Source: Megascapheus bottae
Taxonomy: Eukaryota; Chordata; Mammalia; Rodentia; Geomyidae
Assembly: GCA_024803745.1 (NCBI GenBank)
Contig: JANJXV010000128.1
Location: 2,502,001 to 2,566,000, forward strand
Reading direction: 5' to 3'
DNA length: 64,000 nt
Part shown: positions 12,354 to 23,895 of the stretch, piece after piece
Position numbering within the stretch: the stretch's first letter is position 1
How the letters are laid out: each line of letters starts with the position of its first letter
Notes under the pieces: model-generated
The model's database searches: none
What the model saw: the letters and a program-made list of their open reading frames with translations, nothing else
What the model was told of the DNA's origin: nothing
Program-made: the position numbers and the translations under genes

Positions 12354-13114
12354 GACAAATGGCTGAAAATGACCAGAGTGCCCTTCCTCATCTCTCCAAA
12401 CAAGGATCGCACTGCTCTGCTTTGGTCAGTTGCTTGCGCAACCCCCTGTAGGGAAGTCATAGAGGTTGTCAGGGGCCATTGGGCTGGCCAATGTTTTTTA
12501 GATATCACAGACACATCTGCTCCAGTGTCTAATATTCCTTTAAAGGGCTTTTCTTGTATAAATATAGTCATCTCAGGCCTCTCTTGTTTTATGCTTTGTA
12601 CCCAATAGATATCAGAAGATCTAAATCCTCTCTGTCCACATGGGGAATTAGCAGTCTCCCCGGGAGGTAAAGGCACAAGTATTAATTGTGCTAATTTTTG
12701 ACCGGCTGGGATCGATACCACGTGTTTCGGGGCAGAGGCCATAACTTTGATTTCTCCAGTAAAATCCTGGTCAATTTTGCCAGGTGTAATCTGTATCCCT
12801 TTAAGGGCTGAGCTACTTCGCCCTAACAGCAATCCAGCCACTCCCGGGGTAAGGGGGCCGAAGACCCCCGTGGGGAGAGCTTGTGTCCCCATCTCTGGGG
12901 TCAATACTGAGCAGGTGGAGGAACAGAGGTCCAATCCTGCACTGCCTGGGGTGGAACGGAGGAGGCCGGAGACTGATCTTGGGGGGTTGTTAGAAGATGC
13001 ACTTGTGGCCGAGAAAAGGGAGGGACTGCCCCATGGTTTTGCGGGGCCAGGGGCTGGCCCCTTCTCCAGTTTCCCCGAAACGGGCGGCCATTGCGATTTG
13101 TTGCTGACTTGCAA
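12224..13114 (-). pseudogene. pro: Provirus A dUTPase and protease
   Basis: The frame carries a dUTPase domain (PGSAGLDL, GLLLGRSS, GKIDQDFTGEIKV) followed by a retroviral aspartic protease (LDTGADVSVI). This order is typical of betaretrovirus pro genes. It overlaps the gag remnant upstream and, because of a one-base loss, ends in the wrong frame over the start of pol. The gag-pro shift site is also visible here in the same form as in provirus C. Confidence 0.8.
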
Positions 13115-13256
13115 TCTTTAGCCCAGTGCTTCCCTTTACCACAGCGTGGACATGTGCCAGGTGATTTTTCTCTCTTTTGCCTGGCCTGGCGTGGGCATTG
13201 CGTCATCCAATGTCCTATTTGTCCACAAGAAAAGCAACGCCCTGGGGGTCTAGCAT
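12901..13256 (-). pseudogene. gag: Provirus A gag remnant (nucleocapsid end)
   Basis: Only the C-terminal end of gag is left: two CCHC zinc knuckles (CFSCGQIGHW.. and CPRCGKGKHW..) and the proline-rich tail ending PPPAQY. Upstream of about 13256 the match to provirus C gag stops abruptly and the inverted segment begins. Confidence 0.8.
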
Positions 13257-13269
13257 CCTGAGAATGCCG

Positions 13270-13404
13270 CTGTGGGCCTAAAACAGAGGCCTAGGTGGTC
13301 AAGGGACGCCTTGACCCCCCCACCCCTTCTGAGTTTCTTGTCGATAACAAGGCATACCTGAGAGTCCCACCAGCAAGACATGTCTAAATCTAAAAATAAC
13401 TGTT
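13270..13404. repeat. Inverted copy of 9072-9206 in provirus A
   Basis: This stretch is the reverse complement of 9072-9206 with few mismatches (for example aacagttatttttagattt against its complement). It fills the place of the lost gag and leader. The same arrangement is in provirus B (23448-23582 with 26690-26824), so it arose before the duplication. Confidence 0.85.
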
Positions 13405-14067
13405 GGGGGTTACATTCATATGGTAAATCTCAGATCAATTGAACAGGAGAAGGCCAAAAAACAATAAGACAATCAAGCAATTATCTGATGCAAATCAAAG
13501 TACAGTTTGATTCCACTCTTGCTCCCGACGGGATGCTAGGTGTGGTTTTACAGAAATAAGAGACTAGCGCTCATCTGACTTTAGTGATGAGCACTGCTGA
13601 CTGAGTTGCGTTTCTTCTCCATTCTCAAAGTCCTGGTGTGAATGCCACCTGACTGTCCATCACCCATCCATCCCAGTCACACTAACCACGCATTCATTCA
13701 TGACCCACGGCCACCTGTGGGCTCCCTAGACGTTACCTTCACTCAGGCTCAACTGTTTCCAAAATGCAGAAAAATAAAACATCAACAACAACAACAAATC
13801 CATGCTGGGTTCCAGGACTCACAGCTGTCATCCCAGCTACTCAGGAGGCTGAGATCTGAGGATCACAGTTCAAAGCCAGCCCTGGAAGAAAATCCATGAG
13901 ACTCTTACCTCCAATAATACTACTTAGCAAAAGCTAGAAATGGCGCTGTAGTTCAAGTGGGACAGCACTTGCCCTAAGCAAAACCTCAGGAACAAGGACC
14001 CAGGCCCTGAATTCAAGCCCCAGTCCTGGCCCAAAACAAACAAGCCAAAAGATGGTTGAAAACATAC

Positions 14068-17000
14068 AAGTTGGTGAAGTTTGTGTTGTCTGCCCACTTC
14101 CAGCTGGGCTTTGAGGATTCTCTTCTCAGTCCAATCCAATGATCGTAACCTTGGTGTCTCTTCAAGAAATTCTGTAATAAAACACAGTGAGTTGAAAATG
14201 AGAGTCCTTGTCTTTTGGATATTTTGTTTTTCTGTCAAAGGCCGGCTTCAAACTGTGATCTCACATCTCAGCCTCTGAGAAGCTCTGTATTAGGACTAAT
14301 AATTCTTTTTCTTTTCTTTGTGTGTGTGTGCCAATCCGACTTGCACAGTTTGTCTTGTTACTTTGATCCTCCCATCTCAGCCTCCTGGGTAGCTGGATGA
14401 CAGCGTGAGCTCCTGGCGCCCAACCCTTTAACTTCACACAACCTCTCCAAGTCGGGGTAGCGTGTCTTCAGCATGTCACAGAGAACAGAAACACCAAAAG
14501 CATTTCTTACCAGGTCCTGGATGGTGTCAAAGGTGGCCAGATTGGCTCCAAAGGAGGCACAAAAGTCCTGACTGGACGTCCAGTTCCTTGTGTCCTCAGA
14601 AAAATAGAAACACTGATTCCCAAAGCCAATCCACTCTCTTGGACAGGAAGAAAACAGGCTGTGCTCTGGAATTCGGCTTTCTGCTTGGTTCACGAACAGA
14701 CAATGGATTTGCTTTATAATCAGTCTTCTGTTTTCTGTGCCCGTCCCAGGGCCTAAGCCACACATTGGTCATTCGAAGCCACTCACCTGCTACAATCACT
14801 GTTAACACAACTGTCATGCCAAACACAACCACAATAGTCAACAGACAGCAGTGAACTTTGACCAGGGTGATAGGTGACGATATTCCTTTGTAATTTTCCT
14901 GGAACCCCTTCACTGCAAACAGAAAGAGCAGGGTCTGAATCCAAGGAAAGTTCTAGAAGGAAAATAATCCTAGCATTCCCTACTTGTGGCTTGTCCTGGC
15001 TCAATTACCACCAAAGATCATCTTGCAATTGGTGGAAAAGGACAAAATCGTAGAGCGCCACCTTGAGAGACAAAGCTAAAGGACAGTGCCCAGGCCTTGA
15101 GTTCAAACCCCAGCCTAATCATATTCTATGTACTGATATTATTAATGTCATATGACATACTATTTATGTTCCATTATAAATATACACTGTAATTTAACAT
15201 GATAACAGTGTATGTTCCACTATAAATGCACATTGTGTGCAATATAACAATAATAGCATATACTATATTATACGATTATATGTATATATACTCTTTGTTT
15301 TTCTCTTTTCTCTTTTTCTTTCTTTTTTCTTGGTGGGGGGGGGTTGGTTGTGGGGCTTGAACTCTGGGCCTGGGTGCTGTCCCTGAGCTCTTCAGCTCAA
15401 GGCTACCACCCTACCCTTTGAGCCACAGTACCACTTCTGGTTTTCTGGTGGTTAATTGGAGATAAGAGTCTCAAGGACTTGAGTGACCAGGCTGGCTTTG
15501 AACCAGGACCCTTAGATCTCAGCCTGCTGCGTAGCTAGGATTACAGGTGTGAGCCACTGGTGTCTGGCTGAGCAATCTTTATTGTAAGTGTTTTGTTGTC
15601 AAGTTACAGCAGGCAGAGGGACTCAGCCCCAGTTCCAGGCATTATTTCTGGCTAACACCAATGGGCAGCCAGTTTAGAACATGGCAGCTCAGCACAGGGT
15701 GCCAACTTACCCAAATCCTGAGCACTTATGCCCACACACACATATGCCTTGCTTTTTCTCTTGCCCTTGCTCAAGCCCTGTCCTCACTACCAGGTTTCTG
15801 GAAGATTCTGCTCCCCAGAGGCTCAGTTCAAGGCAAGCCCTAGAGCAGGGAGGACAAAATAGCCCAGAAAGAACTGTGTTTATGAGAACCCAAAAAAACT
15901 ACATTTCCTGTCCCGCTTCCTTCAGACATCAACAGGGCATGTACTTTTCTAGTGTCAACTGTTATTTCCCATTAGCTTTGCTCTGTTCTGTTCTGTGTGT
16001 GTGTGTGTCTGTGTGTGTGTCTGTGTGTGTGTTGTGTGTGTAGTTGCTGATGACAGGCAGGCCTCAAGTCTAGCTTTTTGGTGGTTTATTAGAGATAAGA
16101 GTCTCTTGGGGTGGCTGGGAAGGTGTCTAGTGGTAGAGTGCTTGCCTAGCAGGCATGAAGCCCTGGGTTTGATTCCTCAGTTCCACATACACAGAAAAAG
16201 ACAGAAGTGGTGCTATGTATGGATCCAGTGGTAGTGTGCCAGCCTTGGGTAAAAGAAGCTCAGGGAGGGCCCGGGAGTTTGGCCTAGCGGTTAAAGTGCT
16301 TGCCTAGCATGCACAAAGACCCGAGTTCGATTCCTCGGTATCCCACATACACAACCAAGCCGGAAGTGGCAGAGACGAGACACAACCAAACCGGAAAAGT
16401 GGCAGAGACAAGACTGCGACGGCGACAGAGAGCGAAAGAAGCGAGCTGAGCTGAAGTGAACAGAGCCCAACCGAGTGGTGGCCGGAGCGAGCGGGGCCGG
16501 AGCGAGCAGGACCGGAGCGAGCGAGAGCTGGCCGGGCCGGAGCGAGCGGTGCCAGAGCAAGCCAGGAGCAGGGCCGGGCCGGAGCGAGCGGGGCCAAGAG
16601 CAAGCTGGAGCGAGCCGGGCGGAAGCAAGCGGGGCCAGAGCGAGCGGGCCGGAGCGAGCGGGGCCGGAGCGAGCGGGGCCTGAGCTAGAAAAGGGGCCTA
16701 GCCGGGCTGGAGCGAGCAGGGCCAGAAAGAGAAAGGTGCCAAAAAAAAAAAAAAGAAGCTCAGGGACAACACCGAGGCCCTGAGTTCAAATCCCAGGACT
16801 GGAAAAGAAAAGGTCTCATGGACTTTGCTGCCTGGGCTTTCTTCAAACTATGATCGTCAGATCTCAGCCTCCTGAGTAGCTGGGAGGACAGGTGGGAGCC
16901 ACTGGAGTCTGGTTTGAAAGTGAATTCTGCAAGGGTTGCAATGTAAATTGCAATACTGTCCCATTGCAAATGAGGTCAGGTAATAATGTGAGAAAGAGGA

Positions 17001-17240
17001 ACAAGAAGGAAGAGGAGGAATGAAAAAAAGAAGTAGAAGAAGAGGAACTAGAAGAGGAAGGAGAGGGATGGTACCCAACTCAAGTCACACATCCCAGATC
17101 TAACCTTCCCTCCCTCCATCCCAGCCTAGCTGCCTTTGTGGGAGACATAAACCCTAATGCAAGTTACCTGCTGGCCTGCTTTCTGGGTCGTCTGTGGAAG
17201 GCAGATCTTCCTGTAACATCCCCACCGAGGCTTCTGTCAT
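14068..17240 (-). CDS. CLEC2D-like: CLEC2-like lectin unit 2, exons 1-4 (exon 5 missing)
   Basis: Exon 1 17240-17168 starts with ATG (MTEASVGML..) and ends CAG|GTAACT. Exon 2 is 14912-14787 (KGFQEN.. then a hydrophobic anchor). Exon 3 is 14734-14511 (ENRRLII.., CPREWIG, QCFYFSED, donor GTAAGA). Exon 4 is 14171-14068, one codon shorter than in units 1 and 4, with WIGLRRE and WKWADN and donor GTATG. All four exons are open and phases agree (1, 1, 0, 2). The predicted product is a type II membrane protein with a short cytoplasmic tail, one membrane segment and a truncated lectin domain. Exon 5, holding the last strands and the KWICSK motif, is absent because provirus A begins where intron 4 should continue. 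Phase would allow exon 4 to join exon 5 of unit 1 about 12.8 kb away. Without that it is a pseudogene. Confidence 0.7.
15120..17100. other. Intron 1 of unit 2: repeats and minisatellite
   Basis: The intron holds AT-rich DNA to about 15300, an antisense SINE at about 15340-15570, and a complex segment at 15580-15990 that is conserved in unit 4 (61878-62225) but missing from unit 3. A (TG)n run (15992-16042), ID-like SINEs near 16105-16200 and 16268-16350, the GC-rich minisatellite, and an antisense SINE near 16800-16915 follow. I see no gene. Confidence 0.6.
16456..16740. repeat. GC-rich minisatellite
   Basis: Imperfect tandem units of about 14-16 bp (ggagcgagcggggcc and variants) run for about 280 bp. 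They follow an ID-like SINE and end at an A-rich tail. Unit 4 has the flanking sequence but not the array, so the expansion is specific to unit 2. Confidence 0.85.
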
Positions 17241-17400
17241 TTTCCCTCCTTGTTCTTTTTAGGAAGAACTGCCTGGAGCCTGGGATTAAGGAGGTAACCT
17301 TGGCCTTCTCCAGGGTTACATGGCAGCAGATTCTCCACCTGCCTTCTGCCTTTCCTGGCTCCTAGTCCTGGCAGAGAAAACTAACAAACAAAAAATAAAA
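17241..17400 (-). promoter_or_regulatory. Putative 5' leader and promoter side of CLEC2 unit 2
   Basis: About 150 bp directly upstream of the exon 1 ATG is well conserved among units 2, 3 (30128-30290) and 4 (63155-63285), as expected for a 5' untranslated region and proximal promoter. I see no clear TATA box. Confidence 0.35.
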
Positions 17401-17581
17401 ACAAAACGAAAAGGTTGGAATCAGGGTGTGAAATTCAATGGATTCGAAATGAAATGACTGATGTGTCAGAAAACATGTTAAAATGTCTCAGTGCATTTCA
17501 AGTTAGACACATTTAAACCAGGATGGGATACAAGGGGATGATTGAGAGTGACAGTTAGACTTTCCCACTGAGATCCACTAA

Positions 17582-17624
<43 letters not shown>

Positions 17625-17643
17625 GCCAGACAACCACCTGAGA

Positions 17644-17696
<53 letters not shown>

Positions 17697-17706
17697 TATT
17701 ATTATT
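17582..17706. repeat. (AAT)n and (ATC)n microsatellites
   Basis: An AAT run at about 17582-17624 is followed by an ATC/ATT run at about 17648-17706. The related loci in units 3 (30368-30430) and 4 (63448-63530) have different lengths and motifs. Confidence 0.9.
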
Positions 17707-18345
17707 GTTTGCCAGACTTGGGACTTGAACTCATGGCCTGGGCACTGTCCCTCAGCTTTCTCAAGGCTGGAGCTCCACCACTTGAACCACAGCTGCACTT
17801 CTTTCTCTTTCTATGTCTGTGGTACTGAGGAATGGAAATCAGGGCTTAGTTCAAGCTACGCAAGCATTCTACCACTAGGCCACCTTCCCAGTTCCCTGAG
17901 ATCCATTTTTCATATAATTATAATAATAATAATGACCTTTTTGGCTCAGAGGCTGAGATGTTATCTGAGATGCAAACACTGTAGGGCAGGAAAAATTGTG
18001 AAATTCCTTAGCTCCCGTTCAGCGCCAAAAAGCCAGAAGTGGAGTGGAAAAAAGTGGCTCGAGTGGGAGGGTGGCAGCCTCCAGTGAAGAAGCCCAGGGA
18101 CAGCACACCTAAAACATATTAAAAAGGGGAGAAGGAAATTTGGCCTAATGTTATAGTGCTTGTCTAGCATGCATGAAGACCCGGGTTCAATTCCTTGGGA
18201 ACACATATATTGAAAAATAAAAAAAAGCCGGGAGTTGTGCTATGGCTCAGGTGGTAGAGCTCTTGCCTTGAGAAAGCCCAAGGACAGTGCCCAAAAGCCC
18301 AAGGGCAGTGCTCAGACCCTGAACTCAAGCCCCAGGACTAGCAAA
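17706..18345. repeat. SINE cluster at the duplication junction
   Basis: An antisense ID-like copy (17706-17895) is followed by sense copies at about 18030-18120, 18140-18225 and 18228-18340. The last three repeat 3560-3880 closely. The tandem duplication of units 2 and 3 passes through here. Confidence 0.7.
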
Positions 18346-21300
18346 AATGCTTTTAAGAAAAGCAAGAAAAGAAAAAGAAGAACCACCAAAAAAAAAGAAA
18401 AAAGAAAGCCAAAGGTAAACTCCTAAAGCATGAAGGGATAGGATTATGACACAAGTACTAGAGAAGTGTCCAAGAATGAAAAGAAAAGAAAAAAAGTAAG
18501 AAAAAAAAAGCAGACTCTAACTGCTAGGAACAGACTCAAAATGGCAGTTATTGCAAGGCTAGAGAGCAGGCAGTCTCTGAAAAGATTCCTGAAGCCAAAG
18601 CAGAGGAAAAGGCTGCAAGCACAGCAGGACTGCAGACAGGGCCACACTTACCCGCCAGAATTCAGGCCCCAGAACCAAACTGCAGTCTCCAGAAGCCGCT
18701 GAGCACTGCATAATATGACCAGGATGAAGAGGAGGAGGCTGAGGGCTAACCAGACAACAGGTTTCCTGAGCAGAGGGAGGCGGAGTCACCCGGCCCATCA
18801 CACTGAATGAAAGCCAAAAACCCCAAGCAGGAAATCCACACAGCAGCTGCTGCAGTTCAGTATGCAACCTGAACCTGCTGAACCCTAAAAACATTGTTAC
18901 ATAGATGATGTGCAAAAAATGCACACACATATATAAATAAAATATAACACATACAAATACAATGTATAAAGTATAATCTCTAAAGACATAGACATTTTAT
19001 ATATTACATATAAATATATGTAACTATAAAATAACATGGCATATTATATAAATATATTTTTTCAACAACATGCAAACAGTTAATAAAAGTCTGGGCTAGC
19101 CTGGAATGAAACTCATATATATGTAATATATATAACATATAATTATATACATAACATATAATTATATACATATATGTATATATTTTTTGCCAGTCCTGGG
19201 GCTTGAACTCAGGTCCTGGGCACTGTCCTTGGACTCTTTTTGCTCAAGGGTAGAGATCCACCACTACAGCCACAGCACCACTTCCCCCTTTATCTCAACA
19301 TGTGGTACTGAAGAATCAAACCTAGGGCTTCCTGCATGCTTGGCGAGCCCACTACCACTAGGCCACGCTTGAAGCCCATATATATATATATATATATATT
19401 TTTTAAAGAAGATGCAAACTTAGTAAGTCTGGGCTGCATTGGAGATGTAGCTCATATATATATATATATATATATATACATAATACATAAATCTGTACGT
19501 CTATATTGAAGGAAGCAAAGCCTAAGTAACCCTCCAGCCCTAAAAGCAGGGGAAAAAGCCAAAAAGATATAAATGGTTAATAAAAGTCTGGACTATGCTG
19601 GAGATGTAACATATATAAACATATATGTAATATATGTAAATATATATTACATATATTTTTATGGTAGTCCTGTTTTTTTCATATATTTTTATTGTAATTA
19701 ATAAAGGGTTACATTATATTTGCCAGGTAGAATTTGCATTAATTCACATATATTGATACCCTTTCTTATGTCTTGGTCCCCATTTCCCTCCCCCCCACCC
19801 CTACCCAGTCCTGGTTCTTAGACTCAGGGCCTGGGCACTGTCCTTGAACATTATTTGCTCAAGGCTAGAGTCCACCACTAGAGCCACAGCACCATTAACA
19901 GCTTTTTCTGAACATGTGGTACCAAGGAGTCAAATCCAGGGCCGCACTGGACATGTAGCTCATATATTAATATTATGTATAATTTATAAATCTATATATA
20001 AGACAGGAAGCAAACTGTGAATAAAAGTCTGGAGATGGAGCTCATATGTATACATACATAATATATGAATCTCTGTGTCTAGATTGAAGGTGGCGGGGTT
20101 AAGTAACTTCTCTCGGCCATCCAGTTGGCTCTAGTGCTGAAAGCATGGAGGTGAGAGATGCTATTCACTGAATGCAGACGCCTCAGAGAAACACACATAA
20201 CCAAGCTAGGGAGGAGCTGAGCATCTGGAGAAGGCAGGGCTGCCATCTTGTCCCCAAGGTGGGGAAAGGTGAACCCCCTCCCAGGTGTGGGGTGGCACTT
20301 GACTGACAGATTCCTAGACCTGACAGTACAGTGCCTGGGACTGGACTTTCCTGTGACCCCGCCCCTCTCCCCGACCCAGTGTAAGCCTGGTCAAGCTTAG
20401 ATGCCACCAAGCCACAGCCATGTATTTCCATGTTCGAGTCCTGTATCCTGTCTCCTGGCTGTTCTCTGGTCTCCATGGCGTCCCGATCCAGCTCTCCATC
20501 AGAGCTGAGTTGGCTTGTTGGTGTTGTTTATTGTTTCTGGCATCTCTGGCCTGTTTCCTGACTGTGTTAAATGTGCTTTCTGGCTGCTGGTCTTTGAGAC
20601 AGGAGTTTGTCATGTGCCGGGGCCAACCGGCAGCAAACCAGGGTTGGCAGATTGGGGTTCCTGAAATCGGGGGCAAGGACTAGAGAGAAATAGAAGAGAC
20701 AGACACACCGGGTCCGGGATGTCCGCAGTCCAGGCAAAGACTGCCGAGACTGCCTCGTTTATTTTCCACTCCCCCTTCTTCCCTCCACCAGACCCAGGGA
20801 ACCTCCAGGTGTTACATTCATATGGTAATTCTCAGGTCATTTACATAGAATAGGGCCAGAAAACAATAAGACAATAAAGCCATCGTCTGATGCAAGTCAA
20901 GGTACAGTTTGATTCCACTCTGGCTCCCAACATATCCCCCGTTTTTTATTTTAAAAGAAACAAGAGTGCAATTTTTACTCTTTTGTATACCCCTAATTTA
21001 TCCTGTCACATTTTCCAAAAATGACTTTGGTCCCTTGGTCTAACGGGGATTGATGGGCGGAGATTCAACTTCTGTGACTTCTTCAAGCTGACTCAGGGGC
21101 GTTGTCTCTGTGCTTGACCAGGGACCTTAAGAAGCCCTACCTGTTTTATCAAGGGGTTGCAAGGATTAGATATTAGGAACAATAATTTACTCCAAACTAG
21201 AGATCATATTTGACATTTAACAACTGCACAAACCATCTTTGGCTACAATAGTGTAGCTTACATAGCACCCATTTGCAAAGGCTTTTTCTTGATTGTCTGG

Positions 21301-23895
21301 GGAACTAAATTTCTGCAACCTTAACAATGCTTCAGTTGTCAGATCTAAACAGATTAATAGAGACACAAGCCTCAGATCCACAAACTTTTCCTGAATTTGT
21401 GGCTGGTGTCAAAAATAAAAAATAAAAATTTCGCTCAATTAGGACTTTAAACTACCCACTATCACAGAAGATTGACAAGTTCCTGCCCAGTTATGAAAGG
21501 CACGGGCATTAGTAAGGCATGCTTACAAACTATTCTATGACCTCCCGGCTCTGATTAATTTGATTGGCCAAGCACAAGTGACTAAGATCTGACACCATCT
21601 CTGCCATCCAAGCAGAGGCTTTCGTGTCCCAGCAGTGTCTCTCCACACAGGGATAAACATGCCATTGGCATTTCCCTTTGTTGGTTGCTGTACTTGAACT
21701 CGGGGCCTGGGCACTGTCTCTCAGCTCTCCAGCTCAAGGCTAGCACCCTACCACTATGCGTCCTGAGCTTGGTGCTTGAGTGCTTCCCAGCTTTTCAGCT
21801 CAGAGCTAGCACTCTGCCACTTCAAGCTCCAAAGCAACTCTGTCCCAGCATCCTGCTGGCAGATTAGACACCACAGTCTCACAGGGACTTTGCTTTGCCC
21901 GGGCAGGCTCAAAGCTGAGACTTTCAGATCAATGAGTCCTACAAAAGGCCACGTTACTCCAATTAAAGCAACAAGGTGGTCAACACAGAAATAGTCTCTA
22001 AGCATGAGCTTACCTAGAACCTGGTAAAAGCCAAAGTTACATCTGAATAAGGATTGCTGTCCTTCTCCATGGGCTAGCTGGAAGTTGCTATAAGGTAACT
22101 TACAAGAGCAAGCTGAAATAGCAATTAAGCAATTACTTTGGTAGTCCTAATTTTCCTTTTTTCTCTTTCTTTAAACATTTAAGACAACTTCACTTTCAAA
22201 TATTGTTTAGAAACCCATTTCCAATGTTCTTAATAACTTTTACTGATACTGGCTTAAACAATTAACACCTTAGCCTTTATTTGCAATTGAAAAACCTTTA
22301 AGGGCACAAAGAACTCCTTCTGCCTTCAGGCCCCCTAAGGCCCAAGGCACTCCTCTTGCCTTTTAGAAAAAAGGGCTCTTTTGCAGTTTAGATTACTGTC
22401 TAGAACTCCAACAACAGTTTAAACTCAAATAACAGTTTTTCCCTAATTCAAGAACTATAGACATCAGTGCACCAAAAGTCTAAGTCTGGACTTAGTTTCC
22501 TCTCCTTTTTAAAATACACCCAATAGCATGGAGATAAACCTTTAAACATTCCTTTAAAATACTAATCACATTATCCACATTTTACCATCAGATTTCTAGT
22601 GTCAGTTTGCAAGAAATGACAGGCAAAGTTTCTGACGTTAATGAACAATTTTACATTTAAATTTCTAATACATGTTTCCAAACTTTAACTTAAAGTAATA
22701 AATCCCAAATTCCCTAACACCTCTGTGCTGAACAGGATACAATGTTTACAATGTAAACAGCTGTATGCCCTGCAATAAAATGCAGATTTCAGGATCTAGA
22801 AAAATGTTTACCAGTTTTTCTTTAAGACAACACAATAATTCTTTGAGACATTGTAAAACATTCAAACCTAATATTTTTGTTGAAGTTTTAAGCTTAGATT
22901 TACCCAATTGTCTTTGTGTTTAAGTATAAATTTATCCATTGTTTTATACAGCATGCTGACAATTTAACCTAGAACATGTTCACTCACTCATTCACACACA
23001 TTCATACTCGAAGATCATAAAGCGCGCAAAATTAATATCGGCCGTTCGTTTTCCGGAAGTTTGTGTCAAGAGAGTTTTGCCAATTTTACTCTTACAGGTG
23101 AGAACCAGGTTCAAAACAAAACTTTTTGCAAGGCAACTTAGCTGGAATTTATTTTTCCAGGGCTTGTCACAACTGCAGACATGGGGGAGCGGCCATGCTA
23201 GGCCCAGAAATGTTCAAATAAATAACAAGGATGTGTGCTTGAGTACGCACAGAAAAACCATAAGGATCCATACTTAGAAATGGTACCAATTTTAAAGACA
23301 AAACTGGACAAGAAAAAATATGTAACACGAACAAGACAGAGAAACGGAGACTTTTAAATAAGCAGACATTGACATATAACAAGAAAATTGGACTCAATCA
23401 GATACACTTAACACAAAAAACATGAGCTCAAATGAATGTTTTCACCAAACAGTTATTTTTAGATTTAGACATGTCTTGCTGGTGGGACTCTCAGGTATGC
23501 CTTGTTATTGACAAGAAACTCAGAAGGGGAGGGGGGGTCAAGGCGTCCCTTGACCACCCAGGCCTCTGTTTTAGGCCCACAGTGCACCTTTACAAACAAA
23601 CAAACAAAAATAAAATAAAATAAAATAAAATAAAATAAAACGCAGACATACAGGGGGGTCGGCCAACTTCTACTTACCTCTGGAGGCCTTTGCTTTTCAC
23701 CTGGGCATCTTTTACAAAAAAGGTTATTAAGAAGAGGGCTGGTAAAGACAAAATAATGTCACATATTAAATTGTGTAGAGTCAATAAATATGTTAAAAGC
23801 TCCCTACATAATAGTAAAAGGAGGAGAAACACAGCTCATATGAATGTGTGGAACAAGTGGATCAGTAGCAGTCCCAATTGACATGCACAAATAAT

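Larger units (their letters stand above)
6229..13530 (-). mobile_element. Provirus A, damaged env-less betaretrovirus-like element
   Basis: The 3' LTR lies at 6229-6539 (TG..CA borders on the plus strand), followed by a purine tract on the minus strand and about 3 kb of AT-rich non-coding DNA. Then come integrase, RNase H, reverse transcriptase, protease and dUTPase coding regions and the nucleocapsid end of gag. The rest of gag, the leader and most of the 5' LTR are gone. In their place are an inverted copy of internal sequence (13270-13404) and a stump of LTR U3 (13405-13530). The hexamer beside the left LTR (gtcatg) is not repeated at the right end (ggatgc), so the two flanks did not come from one simple insertion. 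Provirus B is its segmental duplicate. Confidence 0.85.
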
